The notes: generated by a model not told the origin, from the sequence alone. A stretch of 64,000 nt of DNA from WRMS01 sp038562165 (GCA_038562165.1 JBCFAO010000003.1:59705-123704), one strand, 5' to 3'; shown: positions 17,004 to 25,459, counted from the stretch's first letter. Translations and numbers: made by a program.

Positions 17004-17092
17004 AAATGTATTAACCTTAATTTATAAAAGGTCCAGGCCTTAAGCTGGCTTTTTCCTTTGCTTAGAGCAATTTGTTCACTCTACTATTTGAC

Positions 17093-17107
17093 TGGCATAA
17101 TTCTTGC
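17093..17107 (+). promoter_or_regulatory. Sigma-54 (-24/-12) promoter
   Basis: TGGCATAATTCTTGC, with GG at 17094-17095 and GC at 17106-17107, ten bases apart as required for RpoN. Located 91 bases before the permease start, directly behind the divergent sigma-54 activator. Confidence 0.85.
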
Positions 17108-17197
17108 GTTGTCTCATAAATAAGGAGGTGAGCCTTGCAGACGGACAGCAGCACCATGTCTGCCATTAATCAACCAGAATGATAAGGAGGAAATTAT

Positions 17198-18550
17198 ATG
17201 ATTATCGTTATCGTACCATTTTGTGTCCTGCTTGCCATTATTCTGATTAAAAAAATCCCTTATATTGGCGGAAATATCACTGCCGGCCTTTTGATCACCG
17301 GACTTTTAGCCCTTTTGATGGGCGGCATTTACAATCCCGTACAATGGCTGCAGGCCTGGATTGACGGTGTGGACCGTATCGCCTGGGTCATGTGTCTGAC
17401 CATCTTTGGCAGTTTATACGCCGAAACCCAGGTCCGCATGGGAACAATGGACACCGTGTTAAATGTGATGCGGGCCAAATTCGGCCGCTCTCCCCGGGGG
17501 CTCATCGTCTGTATCGTTCTGGCCCTCTGCATCGCCGGCTCCCTTTTGGGTGACGCCGTGGCCGCCTCCACCGTCATCGGCGTGCTGATCATTCGCTCTC
17601 TGGCGGAAATGGAGCTTACCGGCGAACAGATCGCCTGCACCATCGTCATGGGCGCCAGCTTGGGTTCCATTATGCCTCCCGTTACCCAATCCGTTTTCCT
17701 TTCCGCCTCCCTTGTGGGCGTCGATCCCACCGACGTAACCAAAATCGCTTATTTTACCGTAGGTCTGGGCATCATTATTTGCTGTTTATATGTAGCTTAC
17801 AGCTTTATCAAGATCAAATCTCTGCCTGAAGACCTGATTCCCAAGGAAACCGCCGGTCAGATCCTGAAAAAGAACTGGCCGGTTTTAGTGCCGCTGATTC
17901 TTTTAGTCGCTATTATCCTGCTTCGCCTGATCTTCAAGATTGATCTGATCACCATGTTCTTCGGCTTCATCCTCGTTCCCCTTTCCAAGATGAAGATCCT
18001 GAAAGGCCTCACCAATTTGATCGTCTTTACCATGATCGTCGTCACCATTGTTAGCTGCTTTTACTCCTCTGTTCGGAAAAATCTTGGCGACACAATGAAA
18101 ACTGGCATCCTTAACGTCAAGAACAGCATTTTTGTTCAAGGCTCTGCCGGCCTGATGCTAGGCGCTTTCTATGCCGCCGGCCAGATCGAAGCTGTTAAGA
18201 ATTTTGCTTTAGGCTTAAACCAGCATTTGTTGAAGCTAGGCGGCGCCGTCGCCTTAAACCTTATCGGCATGCTGACCGGTTCCCAGTCTACGGCACAAAA
18301 CTCTATCTTTGCTTTCTTTGGACCGGCTTTGATCGAAGCCGGGGTTGATCCCATTAATGCCGCTATCGTCGGTTCCCATATCGCCGCTTCCGGCCAGGGT
18401 ATGCCCCCTGCCGACCTGACCTGTTTCGTGGTAACCGGCTTAGTCGGCGGTATTCTCAGCAAAAAGGTTGACCCCGTAAAAACCATGATATTAAACCTGC
18501 CTATGTGTATTTACCTCTTCGTTGTCGGCTGCATCTTTATGTATATCTAA
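17198..18550 (+). CDS. Ion-transporter-superfamily permease (TRAP large-subunit/DctM-like)
   Basis: A 450-residue polytopic inner-membrane protein with about 11-12 hydrophobic segments. The internal repeats each contain a small-residue loop: GDAVAASTVIGVLIIRSL with GASLGSIMPPVTQSVFLSA in the first half, GSQSTAQNSIFAFFGPALIEAGVDP with HIAASGQGMPPADLTCFVV in the second. This inverted-repeat plan matches the IT superfamily that includes DctM/TRAP large subunits. No TRAP small subunit or binding protein gene is adjacent, so it may work alone. As first gene of the sigma-54 operon it probably imports the amino or imino acid degraded by the downstream dehydrogenase (inference). Ribosome site AAGGAGG. 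Confidence 0.8.
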   Translation: MIIVIVPFCVLLAIILIKKIPYIGGNITAGLLITGLLALLMGGIYNPVQWLQAWIDGVDRIAWVMCLTIFGSLYAETQVRMGTMDTVLNVMRAKFGRSPRGLIVCIVLALCIAGSLLGDAVAASTVIGVLIIRSLAEMELTGEQIACTIVMGASLGSIMPPVTQSVFLSASLVGVDPTDVTKIAYFTVGLGIIICCLYVAYSFIKIKSLPEDLIPKETAGQILKKNWPVLVPLILLVAIILLRLIFKIDLITMFFGFILVPLSKMKILKGLTNLIVFTMIVVTIVSCFYSSVRKNLGDTMKTGILNVKNSIFVQGSAGLMLGAFYAAGQIEAVKNFALGLNQHLLKLGGAVALNLIGMLTGSQSTAQNSIFAFFGPALIEAGVDPINAAIVGSHIAASGQGMPPADLTCFVVTGLVGGILSKKVDPVKTMILNLPMCIYLFVVGCIFMYI

Positions 18551-18571
18551 TAATCTAAGATAAGTTACGGC

Positions 18572-18605
18572 GCCCCCCCTGCAATGGGCTACGCCCATGG
18601 GGGGC
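18572..18605 (+). other. Strong intra-operon stem-loop
   Basis: Outer stem GCCCCCC/GGGGGGC and inner stem ATGGGC/GCCCAT with a TAC loop, between permease and dehydrogenase genes. It has no T run, so it may protect or delimit mRNA rather than terminate; partial termination is possible. Confidence 0.5.
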
Positions 18606-18659
18606 TTCCCTTCTCTCTATTTGAATTTACCCTTTGGTTAAAAAAAGGAGGAAACTTCC

Positions 18660-19832
18660 GTGGAAAAGCAATGGAATGTGATCATCATTGGCGGCGGTAT
18701 CATTGGCCTGGCCTGCGCTTATTATTTGACGGAAGCCGGCCAATCGGTGCTGCTTCTGGAAAAGGGTGATCTGGGCGAGGGTGCTTCCACCTCCTGTGAC
18801 GACATGATCTTCCTGCAATCAAAAAAACCGGGTATTCTTTTGACTATCGCATTAGAAAGCCTTGACATGTATCGCCGGCTTGATCAGGACCTACCGGCCT
18901 CCATCGAATTTGAAAGCCGGGGCGGCATGGTGCTGATCGAATCCGAAAGCCAGATGAGCCATATGCAGAATTTCGTCCGTCAACAAAAAGCTCTGAATCT
19001 TGATGTGGAGCTGCTGGAAAAGGACCAGGTCAGAAAAATGGCCCCTCTTGTCAGCAAACATGTGCTGGGTTCTACATACAGTCCCATGGATTCCCAGGTT
19101 AATCCCTTACAGGTCATGCGGGGCTTTGTCAAGTCCGCTGCGGCAAAGGGCTTGGAAATACGCCGGCACTGCGGCGTCAAGGCTCTGGACAACCCTTCTC
19201 CTTACCATTGGAAGGTTACAGCCGAGGACGGAAAGATTTACGAAAGCAGCTTTGTGATTAACGCCTGCGGCGCCTGGGCTCCCCAAACAGGAGAATTGAC
19301 AGGCCTGGAATTGCCTATCAAGCCCAAAAGAGGACAAATTCTGGTTACTGAATCCGTTCCGGCCTTTGGTAAAACCAATTTTTGGAGCGCCGACTATATC
19401 GTAATGAAGCTGAATCCTGATTTCGCTAAAGAGCGCAGCCCTTTGATGAATGATTTAGGAATCGGCTTATCAATGTCCCAAGCCGAAAGCGGCAATTACT
19501 TTCTGGGCGGCACCCGGGAATTTGTGGGTTTTGACAAAACTGTTGACCGTACTGCTTTACATCTGATTTTAAAAGAAGCGGTACGTTTTTTCCCGGCTTT
19601 AGAAAAAGTCAACATCATCCGGACCTTCTCCGGCTTTCGCCCCGCTGCCGCCGACGGCAAGCCTTTTATTGGCCCCGTGGCTAGCCAGCCCGGCATGTAT
19701 ATCGCCGCCGGCCACGAAGGGGACGGCATTGCTTTAGCCCCCATCACCGGCTATGCCATCAGCCGGATGATTACCGGCAAGCCCTTGCCTTATGATTTCA
19801 ACGAGCTGTCTCCTGCCCGCCTGGGCATTTAG
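18660..19832 (+). CDS. FAD-dependent amino/imino-acid dehydrogenase, beta-subunit type (DadA/OoxB/HcnC-like)
   Basis: A 390-residue flavoprotein. The FAD-binding dinucleotide fold is at the N-terminus (VIIIGGGIIGLACAYYLTEAGQSVLLLEKGDLGEGAST), and FSGFRPAAADGKPFIGPV with AAGHEGDGIALAPITGYAIS at the C-terminus is typical of the DAO family members that pair with ferredoxin-like subunits. It probably removes two electrons from an amino or cyclic imino acid. Start at GTG 18660, behind AAAGGAGG. The next four genes encode the redox partners, matching the gene order of octopine oxidase, HcnABC and D-hydroxyproline dehydrogenase complexes. Actual substrate is not known. Confidence 0.88.
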   Translation: MEKQWNVIIIGGGIIGLACAYYLTEAGQSVLLLEKGDLGEGASTSCDDMIFLQSKKPGILLTIALESLDMYRRLDQDLPASIEFESRGGMVLIESESQMSHMQNFVRQQKALNLDVELLEKDQVRKMAPLVSKHVLGSTYSPMDSQVNPLQVMRGFVKSAAAKGLEIRRHCGVKALDNPSPYHWKVTAEDGKIYESSFVINACGAWAPQTGELTGLELPIKPKRGQILVTESVPAFGKTNFWSADYIVMKLNPDFAKERSPLMNDLGIGLSMSQAESGNYFLGGTREFVGFDKTVDRTALHLILKEAVRFFPALEKVNIIRTFSGFRPAAADGKPFIGPVASQPGMYIAAGHEGDGIALAPITGYAISRMITGKPLPYDFNELSPARLGI

Positions 19833-19855
19833 GAATACAGAAAGGAAGTCCTGTT

Positions 19856-20122
19856 ATGGATGAATTATTCATTTGCCGTTGCGAAGAAGTTACCCGCCGG
19901 GAGCTGGAACAAGCAATCGAAGACGGCGCCATTACAATGAACGAATTAAAACGCTGGACCAGAGCAGGAATGGGCCTTTGCCAGGGCAAGACCTGCGCTA
20001 AACAAGTTATGGCCCTCTTAGCCCAGAAAACGGCGCAAAGCCCTGCCGCAGTAAAGCCGGCTACAACCCGCAACCCTGTCAGACCAATGCAAATCAGCTA
20101 CATGACAAAGGAGGCGGAATAA
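19856..20122 (+). CDS. BFD-type (2Fe-2S)-binding subunit
   Basis: An 88-residue protein with CxC (FICRCEEVTRREL, residues 6-12) and CxxxxC (GLCQGKTCAKQVM), the four-cysteine pattern of bacterioferritin-associated-ferredoxin-like [2Fe-2S] domains. In related multi-subunit dehydrogenases this domain passes electrons between the two flavoprotein subunits; sometimes it is fused to the alpha subunit, here it stands alone. Residues from about 60 on are low complexity. Ribosome site GAAAGGAAG; followed two bases later by the next subunit. Confidence 0.85.
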   Translation: MDELFICRCEEVTRRELEQAIEDGAITMNELKRWTRAGMGLCQGKTCAKQVMALLAQKTAQSPAAVKPATTRNPVRPMQISYMTKEAE

Positions 20123-20124
20123 AA

Positions 20125-20457
20125 ATGCAGGAGACCCAGGCTAAAAATCACCGCGTAATCAAGCATCCTATATTGCCGGCTGCGGCTCCTTGTGACGTCA
20201 GCATCTTCGTAGACGGCCAAGAGATTCCGGCAAAAGCCGGCGAACCCATTGCGGCAGCCCTATTGGCTGCCGGCATCCGAATTTTTCGGCAGACGGCCAA
20301 AAAAGGCTATCCCCGGGGAATTTTCTGCGGCATCGGCCGCTGCACCGACTGCGTGATGACCGTAGACGGCCAGCCCAACGTCCGGACCTGCGTAACCCCC
20401 GTCCGGCCCGGCATGAAGGTTGAAACCCAAATTGGTTTAGGAAGGTGGGCGGAATAA
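20125..20457 (+). CDS. Ferredoxin-like (2Fe-2S) small subunit (OoxA N-terminal/HcnA-like)
   Basis: A 110-residue protein with a plant-type [2Fe-2S] pattern: GIFCGIGRCTDCVMTVDGQPNVRTC, i.e. CGxGxCxxC and a downstream C. The preceding SIFVDGQEIPAKAGEPIAAALLAAGI is the beta-grasp N-terminal strand block. HcnA and the gamma subunit of D-hydroxyproline/proline dehydrogenases have this architecture. Ribosome site GGAGGCGG. It lies between the BFD protein and the NAD(P)/FAD subunit and should carry electrons within the complex. Confidence 0.88.
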   Translation: MQETQAKNHRVIKHPILPAAAPCDVSIFVDGQEIPAKAGEPIAAALLAAGIRIFRQTAKKGYPRGIFCGIGRCTDCVMTVDGQPNVRTCVTPVRPGMKVETQIGLGRWAE

Positions 20458-20459
20458 GC

Positions 20460-21566
20460 ATGAGAAAAGTACAGGCCATCGTTATCGGCGCCGGGCCCGC
20501 AGGCTTGGCCGCTTGCATCGAAATTGCCAAGGCCGGCGGCAAGGCCGTATTAATCGATGAAAATGCCAAACCCGGCGGCCAGCTATTTAAACAAATCCAC
20601 AAATTCTTCGGTTCCCGAGAGCATCGGGCCGGAGTCCGGGGCTACGATATCGGCAATCAGCTGCTGCAAGAAACCGAGGATCTGGGAGTAGAGGTCTTGC
20701 TTGATTCGCCGGTTTACGGCTTATTCCGGGACCCCCAGGGGATTATAGTCAGCTATATGCATGACGGCCGGGAAAAGGCCTTGCTGGGTGAGAAGGTAAT
20801 TCTGGCCACAGGAGCGGCGGAAAACGCCCTAACTTTCCCCGGCAGCACTCTTCCCGGGGTGATGGGGGCAGGCTGCGCCCAGACCATGATCAACGTCAAC
20901 CGGGTATTGCCGGGAAAGAAAGTCATCATGGTAGGCTCCGGCAACGTAGGCTTAATTGTTTCCTATCAGTTGATGCAGGCAGGAGCTGAGGTGGCGGCTC
21001 TTATTGAAGCGGCACCCAGCATAGGCGGCTACGGCGTTCACGCCGGCAAAATCCGCCGGGCAGGGGTACCGATTCTAGTTGGCCATACCATTAAGCGGGC
21101 TATGGGAAGGGATCAGGTGGAATCTGTAGAAATTATAGCTCTGGATGAAAAGTTCCAGGAGATTCCCGGTACCGGGCAGGTTCTGTCTTGCGATACCGTC
21201 TGTATTGCCATAGGCCTGACCCCCCTAACGGAACTGGCTTGGCTGGCGGGCTGCCAATTTACTTTTATTCCTTCTTTAGGGGGCCATATTCCCATCCATG
21301 ATGAAAATATGGCTACTACGGTGTCCGGGCTGTATGTAGCCGGGGATATTGCCGGGGCGGAAGAAGCCAGCACCGCCATGGAGGAAGGCCGGCTGGCCGG
21401 CATTGCGGCCGCAGAGGCCCTGAGCCTCTATGATGAGGAGACAGCGGCACCGTTGAAAGCTTCGGTATGGGCCAGAATGGACGCTTTGCGCACCGGCCCC
21501 TTCGGACAGAAGCGTCATGAGGCTAAGGTTCAGATGCTGGAGACCGCCAAAGGAGGGACGAAATAA
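20460..21566 (+). CDS. NAD(P)/FAD-dependent oxidoreductase, alpha subunit (OoxA/HcnB-like)
   Basis: A 368-residue pyridine-nucleotide-disulfide-type flavoprotein. FAD site VIGAGPAGLAACIEIAKAGGKAVLIDENAKPGGQL at the N-terminus, a second Rossmann motif VIMVGSGNVGLIVSYQLMQAGAEV near residue 160, and the C-terminal FAD contact TVSGLYVAGDIAGAEEASTAMEEGRLAGIAAAE. It lacks the redox-active CxxC of reductases, as expected of HcnB/OoxA-type alpha subunits. Start at ATG 20460 behind GGGCGG. Its TAA shares one base with the ATG of the following Fe-S gene. Confidence 0.9.
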   Translation: MRKVQAIVIGAGPAGLAACIEIAKAGGKAVLIDENAKPGGQLFKQIHKFFGSREHRAGVRGYDIGNQLLQETEDLGVEVLLDSPVYGLFRDPQGIIVSYMHDGREKALLGEKVILATGAAENALTFPGSTLPGVMGAGCAQTMINVNRVLPGKKVIMVGSGNVGLIVSYQLMQAGAEVAALIEAAPSIGGYGVHAGKIRRAGVPILVGHTIKRAMGRDQVESVEIIALDEKFQEIPGTGQVLSCDTVCIAIGLTPLTELAWLAGCQFTFIPSLGGHIPIHDENMATTVSGLYVAGDIAGAEEASTAMEEGRLAGIAAAEALSLYDEETAAPLKASVWARMDALRTGPFGQKRHEAKVQMLETAKGGTK

Positions 21567-22075
21567 TGAATGAAGGAGTTAAATTCAGCGGTATTCCTTC
21601 TGCTCAGGAACTGGCGGCTATTCCCGGCATTGCCGGTCCGGAGCGGTTTGAGCAGGGCCCTGTAGCCGTCATTGAATGTGTTCAGGAAATCCCCTGCAAT
21701 CCCTGCGAGAAAGCCTGCCCTTTCGGCGCCATTATCGTGGGACAGCCCATCACCGCCCTACCGGTGCTGGATGAAGAAAAATGCACCGGCTGCGGGGTTT
21801 GCCTGGCTAAATGTCCGGGACTGGCGATTTTCCGGGTTCATAAGAATTATACCGAGGATACGGCTTTAGTGGAGTTCCCCTTTGAGTACCTGCCCTTGCC
21901 CCGGGAAGGAGACACAGTAGCCTGCGGCGGCCGGGACGGCGCTTATGTCTGTGACGGCAAGGTTCTCAAGATTAATCAAAGCAAGGCTTGGGACGGCACC
22001 ACACTGGTTGCCGTGGCAGTTCCAAAACAATATTATATGACCGTTCGCACTATCGGCAGAAAAAAGGAGGATTAA
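21566..22075 (+). CDS. 4Fe-4S dicluster ferredoxin-type subunit
   Basis: A 169-residue iron-sulfur protein. Two cluster motifs are visible: CNPCEKACPFGAI (about residues 46-58) and CTGCGVCLAKCPGLAIF (about 74-90), i.e. two CxxCxxxC-type sites of a bacterial ferredoxin domain. The C-terminal 70 residues (LPREGDTVACGGRDGAYVCDGKVLKI) form an extra domain of unknown role. It follows the flavoprotein subunit with a one-base overlap and a strong AAAGGAGGG site, so it is probably the electron exit of the complex towards ferredoxin or a membrane acceptor, fitting an anaerobe. Confidence 0.88.
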   Translation: MNEGVKFSGIPSAQELAAIPGIAGPERFEQGPVAVIECVQEIPCNPCEKACPFGAIIVGQPITALPVLDEEKCTGCGVCLAKCPGLAIFRVHKNYTEDTALVEFPFEYLPLPREGDTVACGGRDGAYVCDGKVLKINQSKAWDGTTLVAVAVPKQYYMTVRTIGRKKED

Positions 22076-22077
22076 TC

Positions 22078-22809
22078 ATGACAATTGCTAAAGGCGGCAT
22101 CACTAACCAAGGCATGATCATCGGTGTATTAATGCTGGAAACCGTATTTCCCCGGATACCCGGCGACGTGGGCAACGGCTGGACCTTCGATTTCCCCGTA
22201 ATGTACCGGCAGGTTACCGGCGCTAATCCCACCAGCGTAGTAAAAAACGCCGACCCCGCCCTGTTAAAGCCTTTTATTGAGGGAGCTCAGGCCCTGGAGG
22301 CGGCGGGTTGTAAAGCCATTGCCACCAGTTGCGGTTTTCTGGTCATGTTCCAGAAGGAAATGGCGGCGGCAGTCAATATCCCCGTTATTTCCTCCAGCCT
22401 TTTACAGGTGCCTTTCGTCAGCCGAATGCTGGGCCCGGACAAAAAAGTGGGCATTATTACGGCCAAAGCCTCCTCTCTCACCGAAAAACATTTTAAAGGG
22501 GCCGGCATGGAAGACTGCTCCTTTGCCATTCAAGGCATGGAGGAATTCCCGGAATTTTTCCGTACTTTTATTGAAAACCATGATACCATGGACGTGGAAA
22601 AGGCCACCGAAGAAATGCGGGAGGCCGGCCGCAAGCTGGTCAGGGAAAATCCCGATGTTGGCGCTATCGTTTTAGAGTGCACCAACATGCCGCCTTTTGC
22701 TTACGCTGTTCAGGAGGCTACCGGGCTGCCGGTCTACGATGTGGTCACCTTGATCCGCCATACCGCCATGAGCGTGGTCAGGGGGCCCTACGGCGCTAAA
22801 GCTCTGTAA
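22078..22809 (+). CDS. Aspartate/glutamate racemase-family protein
   Basis: A 243-residue cytosolic protein of the Asp/Glu/hydantoin racemase superfamily. The two catalytic cysteines expected for cofactor-independent racemases are present in ATSCGFL (about residue 81) and LECTNMPPF (about residue 201). The middle region (KKVGIITAKASSLTEKHF) fits the second lobe. ATG follows AAGGAGG two bases after the Fe-S gene, so it belongs to the operon. It may convert the L form of the substrate into the D form used by the FAD dehydrogenase (inference); some members of this family instead act on maleate or hydantoins. Confidence 0.8.
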   Translation: MTIAKGGITNQGMIIGVLMLETVFPRIPGDVGNGWTFDFPVMYRQVTGANPTSVVKNADPALLKPFIEGAQALEAAGCKAIATSCGFLVMFQKEMAAAVNIPVISSSLLQVPFVSRMLGPDKKVGIITAKASSLTEKHFKGAGMEDCSFAIQGMEEFPEFFRTFIENHDTMDVEKATEEMREAGRKLVRENPDVGAIVLECTNMPPFAYAVQEATGLPVYDVVTLIRHTAMSVVRGPYGAKAL

Positions 22810-22866
22810 AGCTTCGCCCCTTTTCTCTCTTTATTTACTGTTGCTGACAACGAAAGGATGGATTCT

Positions 22867-23628
22867 ATGGTAAATGTCCTGCTTTCCGGCTGCAATGGCC
22901 GCATGGGCCAGGCCGTAGTGCGCCAGGCTGCCGAAGCCGGAATAAAGATCGTAGCCGGCTATGATATGAACGCTGTAAAGCTAAACGATTTTCCGGTTTA
23001 TCCTAATTTTGCCGGGATTACTGAAGCCGCTGACCTTCTCATTGATTTCAGCCACATTTCCGCTACCACCCAGGTACTGGAATACTGCCGGGACAAAAAG
23101 CTGCCTCTGGTGCTGTGCACCACCGGCATCAAGGACGAACTGGAGACTAAGGTTATAGCGGCGGCTGAGGATATCCCCATTTTTAAATCCTTCAACATGT
23201 CCTTGGGCATCAGCCTTTTGCAGGCTTTAGTCCGGCAGGCCGCCAGGGTGCTGGGGGATACCTACGATATTGAAATTATTGAAAAACATCACAATCAAAA
23301 GGTAGACGCTCCCAGCGGCACCGCCCTGATGATTGCCGACGCCGCCGCTTCCTGCCTGAACTTCCAGGCGGAATACGTCTATGACCGCACAAAAGAACAT
23401 CAGAAACGGGACCGCAAGGAAATCGGCATCCATGCCGTCCGGGGCGGCACCATCGTCGGAGAGCATGAAGCCATGTTCATCGGCCCCAACGAGATCATTT
23501 CCATTAGCCATTCCGCCCAATCCCGGGAGCTCTTTGCCAATGGCGCTATCAAAGCCGCAGCTTTCATTCTGGATAAAAAGCCCGGCATTTACAATATGGA
23601 TGATCTGGTCAGCTCTTTAAGCCGTTAA
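22867..23628 (+). CDS. dapB: 4-hydroxy-tetrahydrodipicolinate reductase (DapB family)
   Basis: A 253-residue NAD(P)H-dependent reductase. The N-terminal nucleotide site is VLLSGCNGRMGQAVVRQAAE; the catalytic block IIEKHHNQKVDAPSGTALMIAD carries the conserved His-His and Lys of DapB, and HAVRGGTIVGEHEAMFIGPNEIISISHSAQSRELFANGA closes the active site. In lysine and meso-diaminopimelate synthesis the enzyme reduces a cyclic imine. Here it stands at the end of an amino/imino-acid catabolic operon, not with dapA or lysine genes, so a cyclic-imine reduction linked to that pathway is an alternative (inference). Start at ATG 22867 behind AAAGGATGG; ATG 22858 is possible. A terminator follows. Confidence 0.88.
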   Translation: MVNVLLSGCNGRMGQAVVRQAAEAGIKIVAGYDMNAVKLNDFPVYPNFAGITEAADLLIDFSHISATTQVLEYCRDKKLPLVLCTTGIKDELETKVIAAAEDIPIFKSFNMSLGISLLQALVRQAARVLGDTYDIEIIEKHHNQKVDAPSGTALMIADAAASCLNFQAEYVYDRTKEHQKRDRKEIGIHAVRGGTIVGEHEAMFIGPNEIISISHSAQSRELFANGAIKAAAFILDKKPGIYNMDDLVSSLSR

Positions 23629-23643
23629 GATTCAGACTATAGC

Positions 23644-23686
23644 AAAAACACGCAGAAAGGCGCCGCCGTCCTTCTGCGTGTTTTTT
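23644..23686. terminator. Bidirectional terminator
   Basis: AAACACGCAGAA/TTCTGCGTGTTT stem around GGCGCCGCCGTCC, flanked by A and T runs, between convergent DapB-family and sulfhydrylase genes. Confidence 0.85.
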
Positions 23687-23728
23687 ATTTATGATACTTT
23701 TTTTCCAGGGAAATTTCGGCTTGCTTGC

Positions 23729-25024
23729 CTAGCCGTTGAAAGCCTGGTCCAGATCGGCAATGATATCCTTAATATTTTCCGTACCGACAGACAGCCGCAC
23801 AGTGGTGGGCTTGATGCCCTGTTCCAGCAGCTCCGCCCCGGAAAGCTGGGAATGAGTGGTGCTGGCAGGATGAATCACCAGGCTTTTGACGTCGGCCACG
23901 TTGGCCAGCAAAGAAAAGAGCTGCAGGCGGTCAATAAAATTGCGGGCATCGGCCGCATTGCCTTTGACTTCAAAGGTGAAGATGGAACCGGCGCCTTGGG
24001 AGAAATATTTTTGATAAAGCTGGTGACTGGGATCACCGGCCAAAGAAGGATGGTGCACTTTCTCCACCAGGGGATGTTCGGCAAGATAGCTTACGACTTT
24101 CAGAGCGTTTTCCACATGGCGCTCTACCCGCAGGCTGAGGGTCTCCACACCCTGCAAAAGCAAAAAGGCGTTAAAGGGTGAGATGGCCGCGCCGGTATCC
24201 CGCAGCAAAATGGCCCGGATCTTGGTGACAAAGGCGGCAGGCCCGGCTGCCTTCGTGAAGCTGATGCCGTGATAACTGGGGTTAGGTTGAGTCAGCGAAG
24301 GAAAACGCCCGCTGGCCTCCCAGTCAAATTTGCCGCTATCTACAATAACGCCGCCGAGAGTAGTGCCATGACCGCCGATAAATTTTGTCGCCGAATGGAC
24401 AACAATGTCGGCGCCGTACTCAATGGGCCGCAGCAAATAGGGAGTGGCGAAGGTATTATCCACCACCAAAGGAATACCATGTCTGTGAGCTATCGCCGCT
24501 ACCTTTTCAATGTCGATAATATTGGAATGGGGATTGCCCAAACTTTCAATAAAAATAGCCTTAGTATTATCCTGCAGGGCCTTTTCAAAAGCGCCTTTCT
24601 CATCGGGATCCACAAAGGTGGTGGTGATGCCGTATTCCGGCAGAGTATGGGCCAACAAATTGTAGGTGCCGCCGTAAATGGTTTTCGCAGACACAATATG
24701 ATCTCCGGCCTGAGCCAGATTCTGAAAAGTATAGGCAACAGCCGCAGCCCCCGAGGCCACTGCCAAAGCAGCCACGCCGCCTTCTAAAGCAGCCAGCCGC
24801 CGCTCCAGCACATCCTGGGTGCTGTTGGTCAGACGGCCATAAATATTGCCGGCGTCGGCCAGGCTAAACCGGGCTGCCGCCTGGTCGCAATCCCGAAAGA
24901 CGTAAGACGTGGTCTGATAGATAGGCACGGCCCGGGCATCGGTAGCCGGATCCGGCTGCTCCTGGCCCACGTGTATTTGCTTCGTTTCAAAGTACCATGC
25001 TTCTCGGTTTGTAATGTTTGCCAT
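23729..25024 (-). CDS. metY: O-acetylhomoserine aminocarboxypropyltransferase (sulfhydrylase)
   Basis: A 431-residue cytosolic PLP enzyme of the Cys/Met metabolism family. The N-terminus (HVGQEQPDPATDARAVPIYQTTSYVF) and length are those of MetY-type sulfhydrylases, which turn O-acetylhomoserine plus sulfide into homocysteine. The PLP lysine sits in VVHSATKFIGGHGTTLGG and the SGAAAVAYTFQNLAQAGDHIV and ESLGNPHSNIIDIEKVA blocks are typical. An Rrf2-family regulator is encoded upstream on the same strand, which may link it to sulfur or Fe-S status. The leader of roughly 130 bases to the palindrome at 25159 holds no S-box or T-box that I can recognise. Confidence 0.93.
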   Translation of the reverse strand: MANITNREAWYFETKQIHVGQEQPDPATDARAVPIYQTTSYVFRDCDQAAARFSLADAGNIYGRLTNSTQDVLERRLAALEGGVAALAVASGAAAVAYTFQNLAQAGDHIVSAKTIYGGTYNLLAHTLPEYGITTTFVDPDEKGAFEKALQDNTKAIFIESLGNPHSNIIDIEKVAAIAHRHGIPLVVDNTFATPYLLRPIEYGADIVVHSATKFIGGHGTTLGGVIVDSGKFDWEASGRFPSLTQPNPSYHGISFTKAAGPAAFVTKIRAILLRDTGAAISPFNAFLLLQGVETLSLRVERHVENALKVVSYLAEHPLVEKVHHPSLAGDPSHQLYQKYFSQGAGSIFTFEVKGNAADARNFIDRLQLFSLLANVADVKSLVIHPASTTHSQLSGAELLEQGIKPTTVRLSVGTENIKDIIADLDQAFNG

Positions 25025-25158
25025 AATAATTCATCTTCCTTTCTTTTGCTACGCTTTAATAAATGCTCATTTAATACAACAACAGGGCATTCGCCTGCTA
25101 TAGATGTTCTTGCGCAACAATTTGAAAAAGCTGAATATCATGGTGTTATCTCCTTAAC

Positions 25159-25191
25159 CTATAATACTTATAGATTTTATAAGCATTATAG
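25159..25191. promoter_or_regulatory. Near-perfect inverted repeat upstream of metY (putative operator)
   Basis: Fourteen-base arms, CTATAATACTTATA and TATAAGCATTATAG, one mismatch, five-base spacer. The arms contain -10-like TATAAT on both strands. Position suggests an operator/promoter for metY, perhaps for the Rrf2 protein encoded upstream. Confidence 0.55.
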
Positions 25192-25228
25192 CGGCAATAA
25201 AGCCGCTTGTCAATAAAAAAAGCGGTGG

Positions 25229-25293
25229 TACTGAAAAAGCCGGTGACATTGAAAAAGCCGGACAAGCCTGTGCCTTGGGTGACTTTTTCAGTA
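25229..25293. repeat. Inverted repeat TACTGAAAAAG/CTTTTTCAGTA
   Basis: Eleven-base perfect arms at 25229-25239 and 25283-25293, with a third GAAAAAGCCGG copy between. CACTGAAAAAG also follows the last unit of repeat locus D at about 63886. Confidence 0.5.
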
Positions 25294-25322
25294 TCCCCAG
25301 TTTGCAGGCCGTTAACGGAAAT

Positions 25323-25382
25323 GTGCAAAATTGCAGGTTTGTAGCGGTCAGCCACGTATTTTGTGCAAAATTTCAAGTTTGT
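25323..25382 (+). repeat. Intergenic 20-bp repeat array, locus B, left half
   Basis: Forward units GTGCAAAATTGCAGGTTTGT at 25323-25342 and a variant (TTTCAAGTTTGT end) at 25363-25382, exactly 40 bases apart. Confidence 0.8.
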
Positions 25383-25459
25383 AGCCTGTTCTTCCTTTAA
25401 AATAGGGGGGTTCTTCTGCCCCTGACCCTAAATACAGCAGAAAAGCCGTCTTAGAACAC

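Noticed and set aside
17198..18550. Complete TRAP transporter
   Set aside because: No small membrane subunit or DctP-type binding protein gene is adjacent, so only the permease can be claimed.
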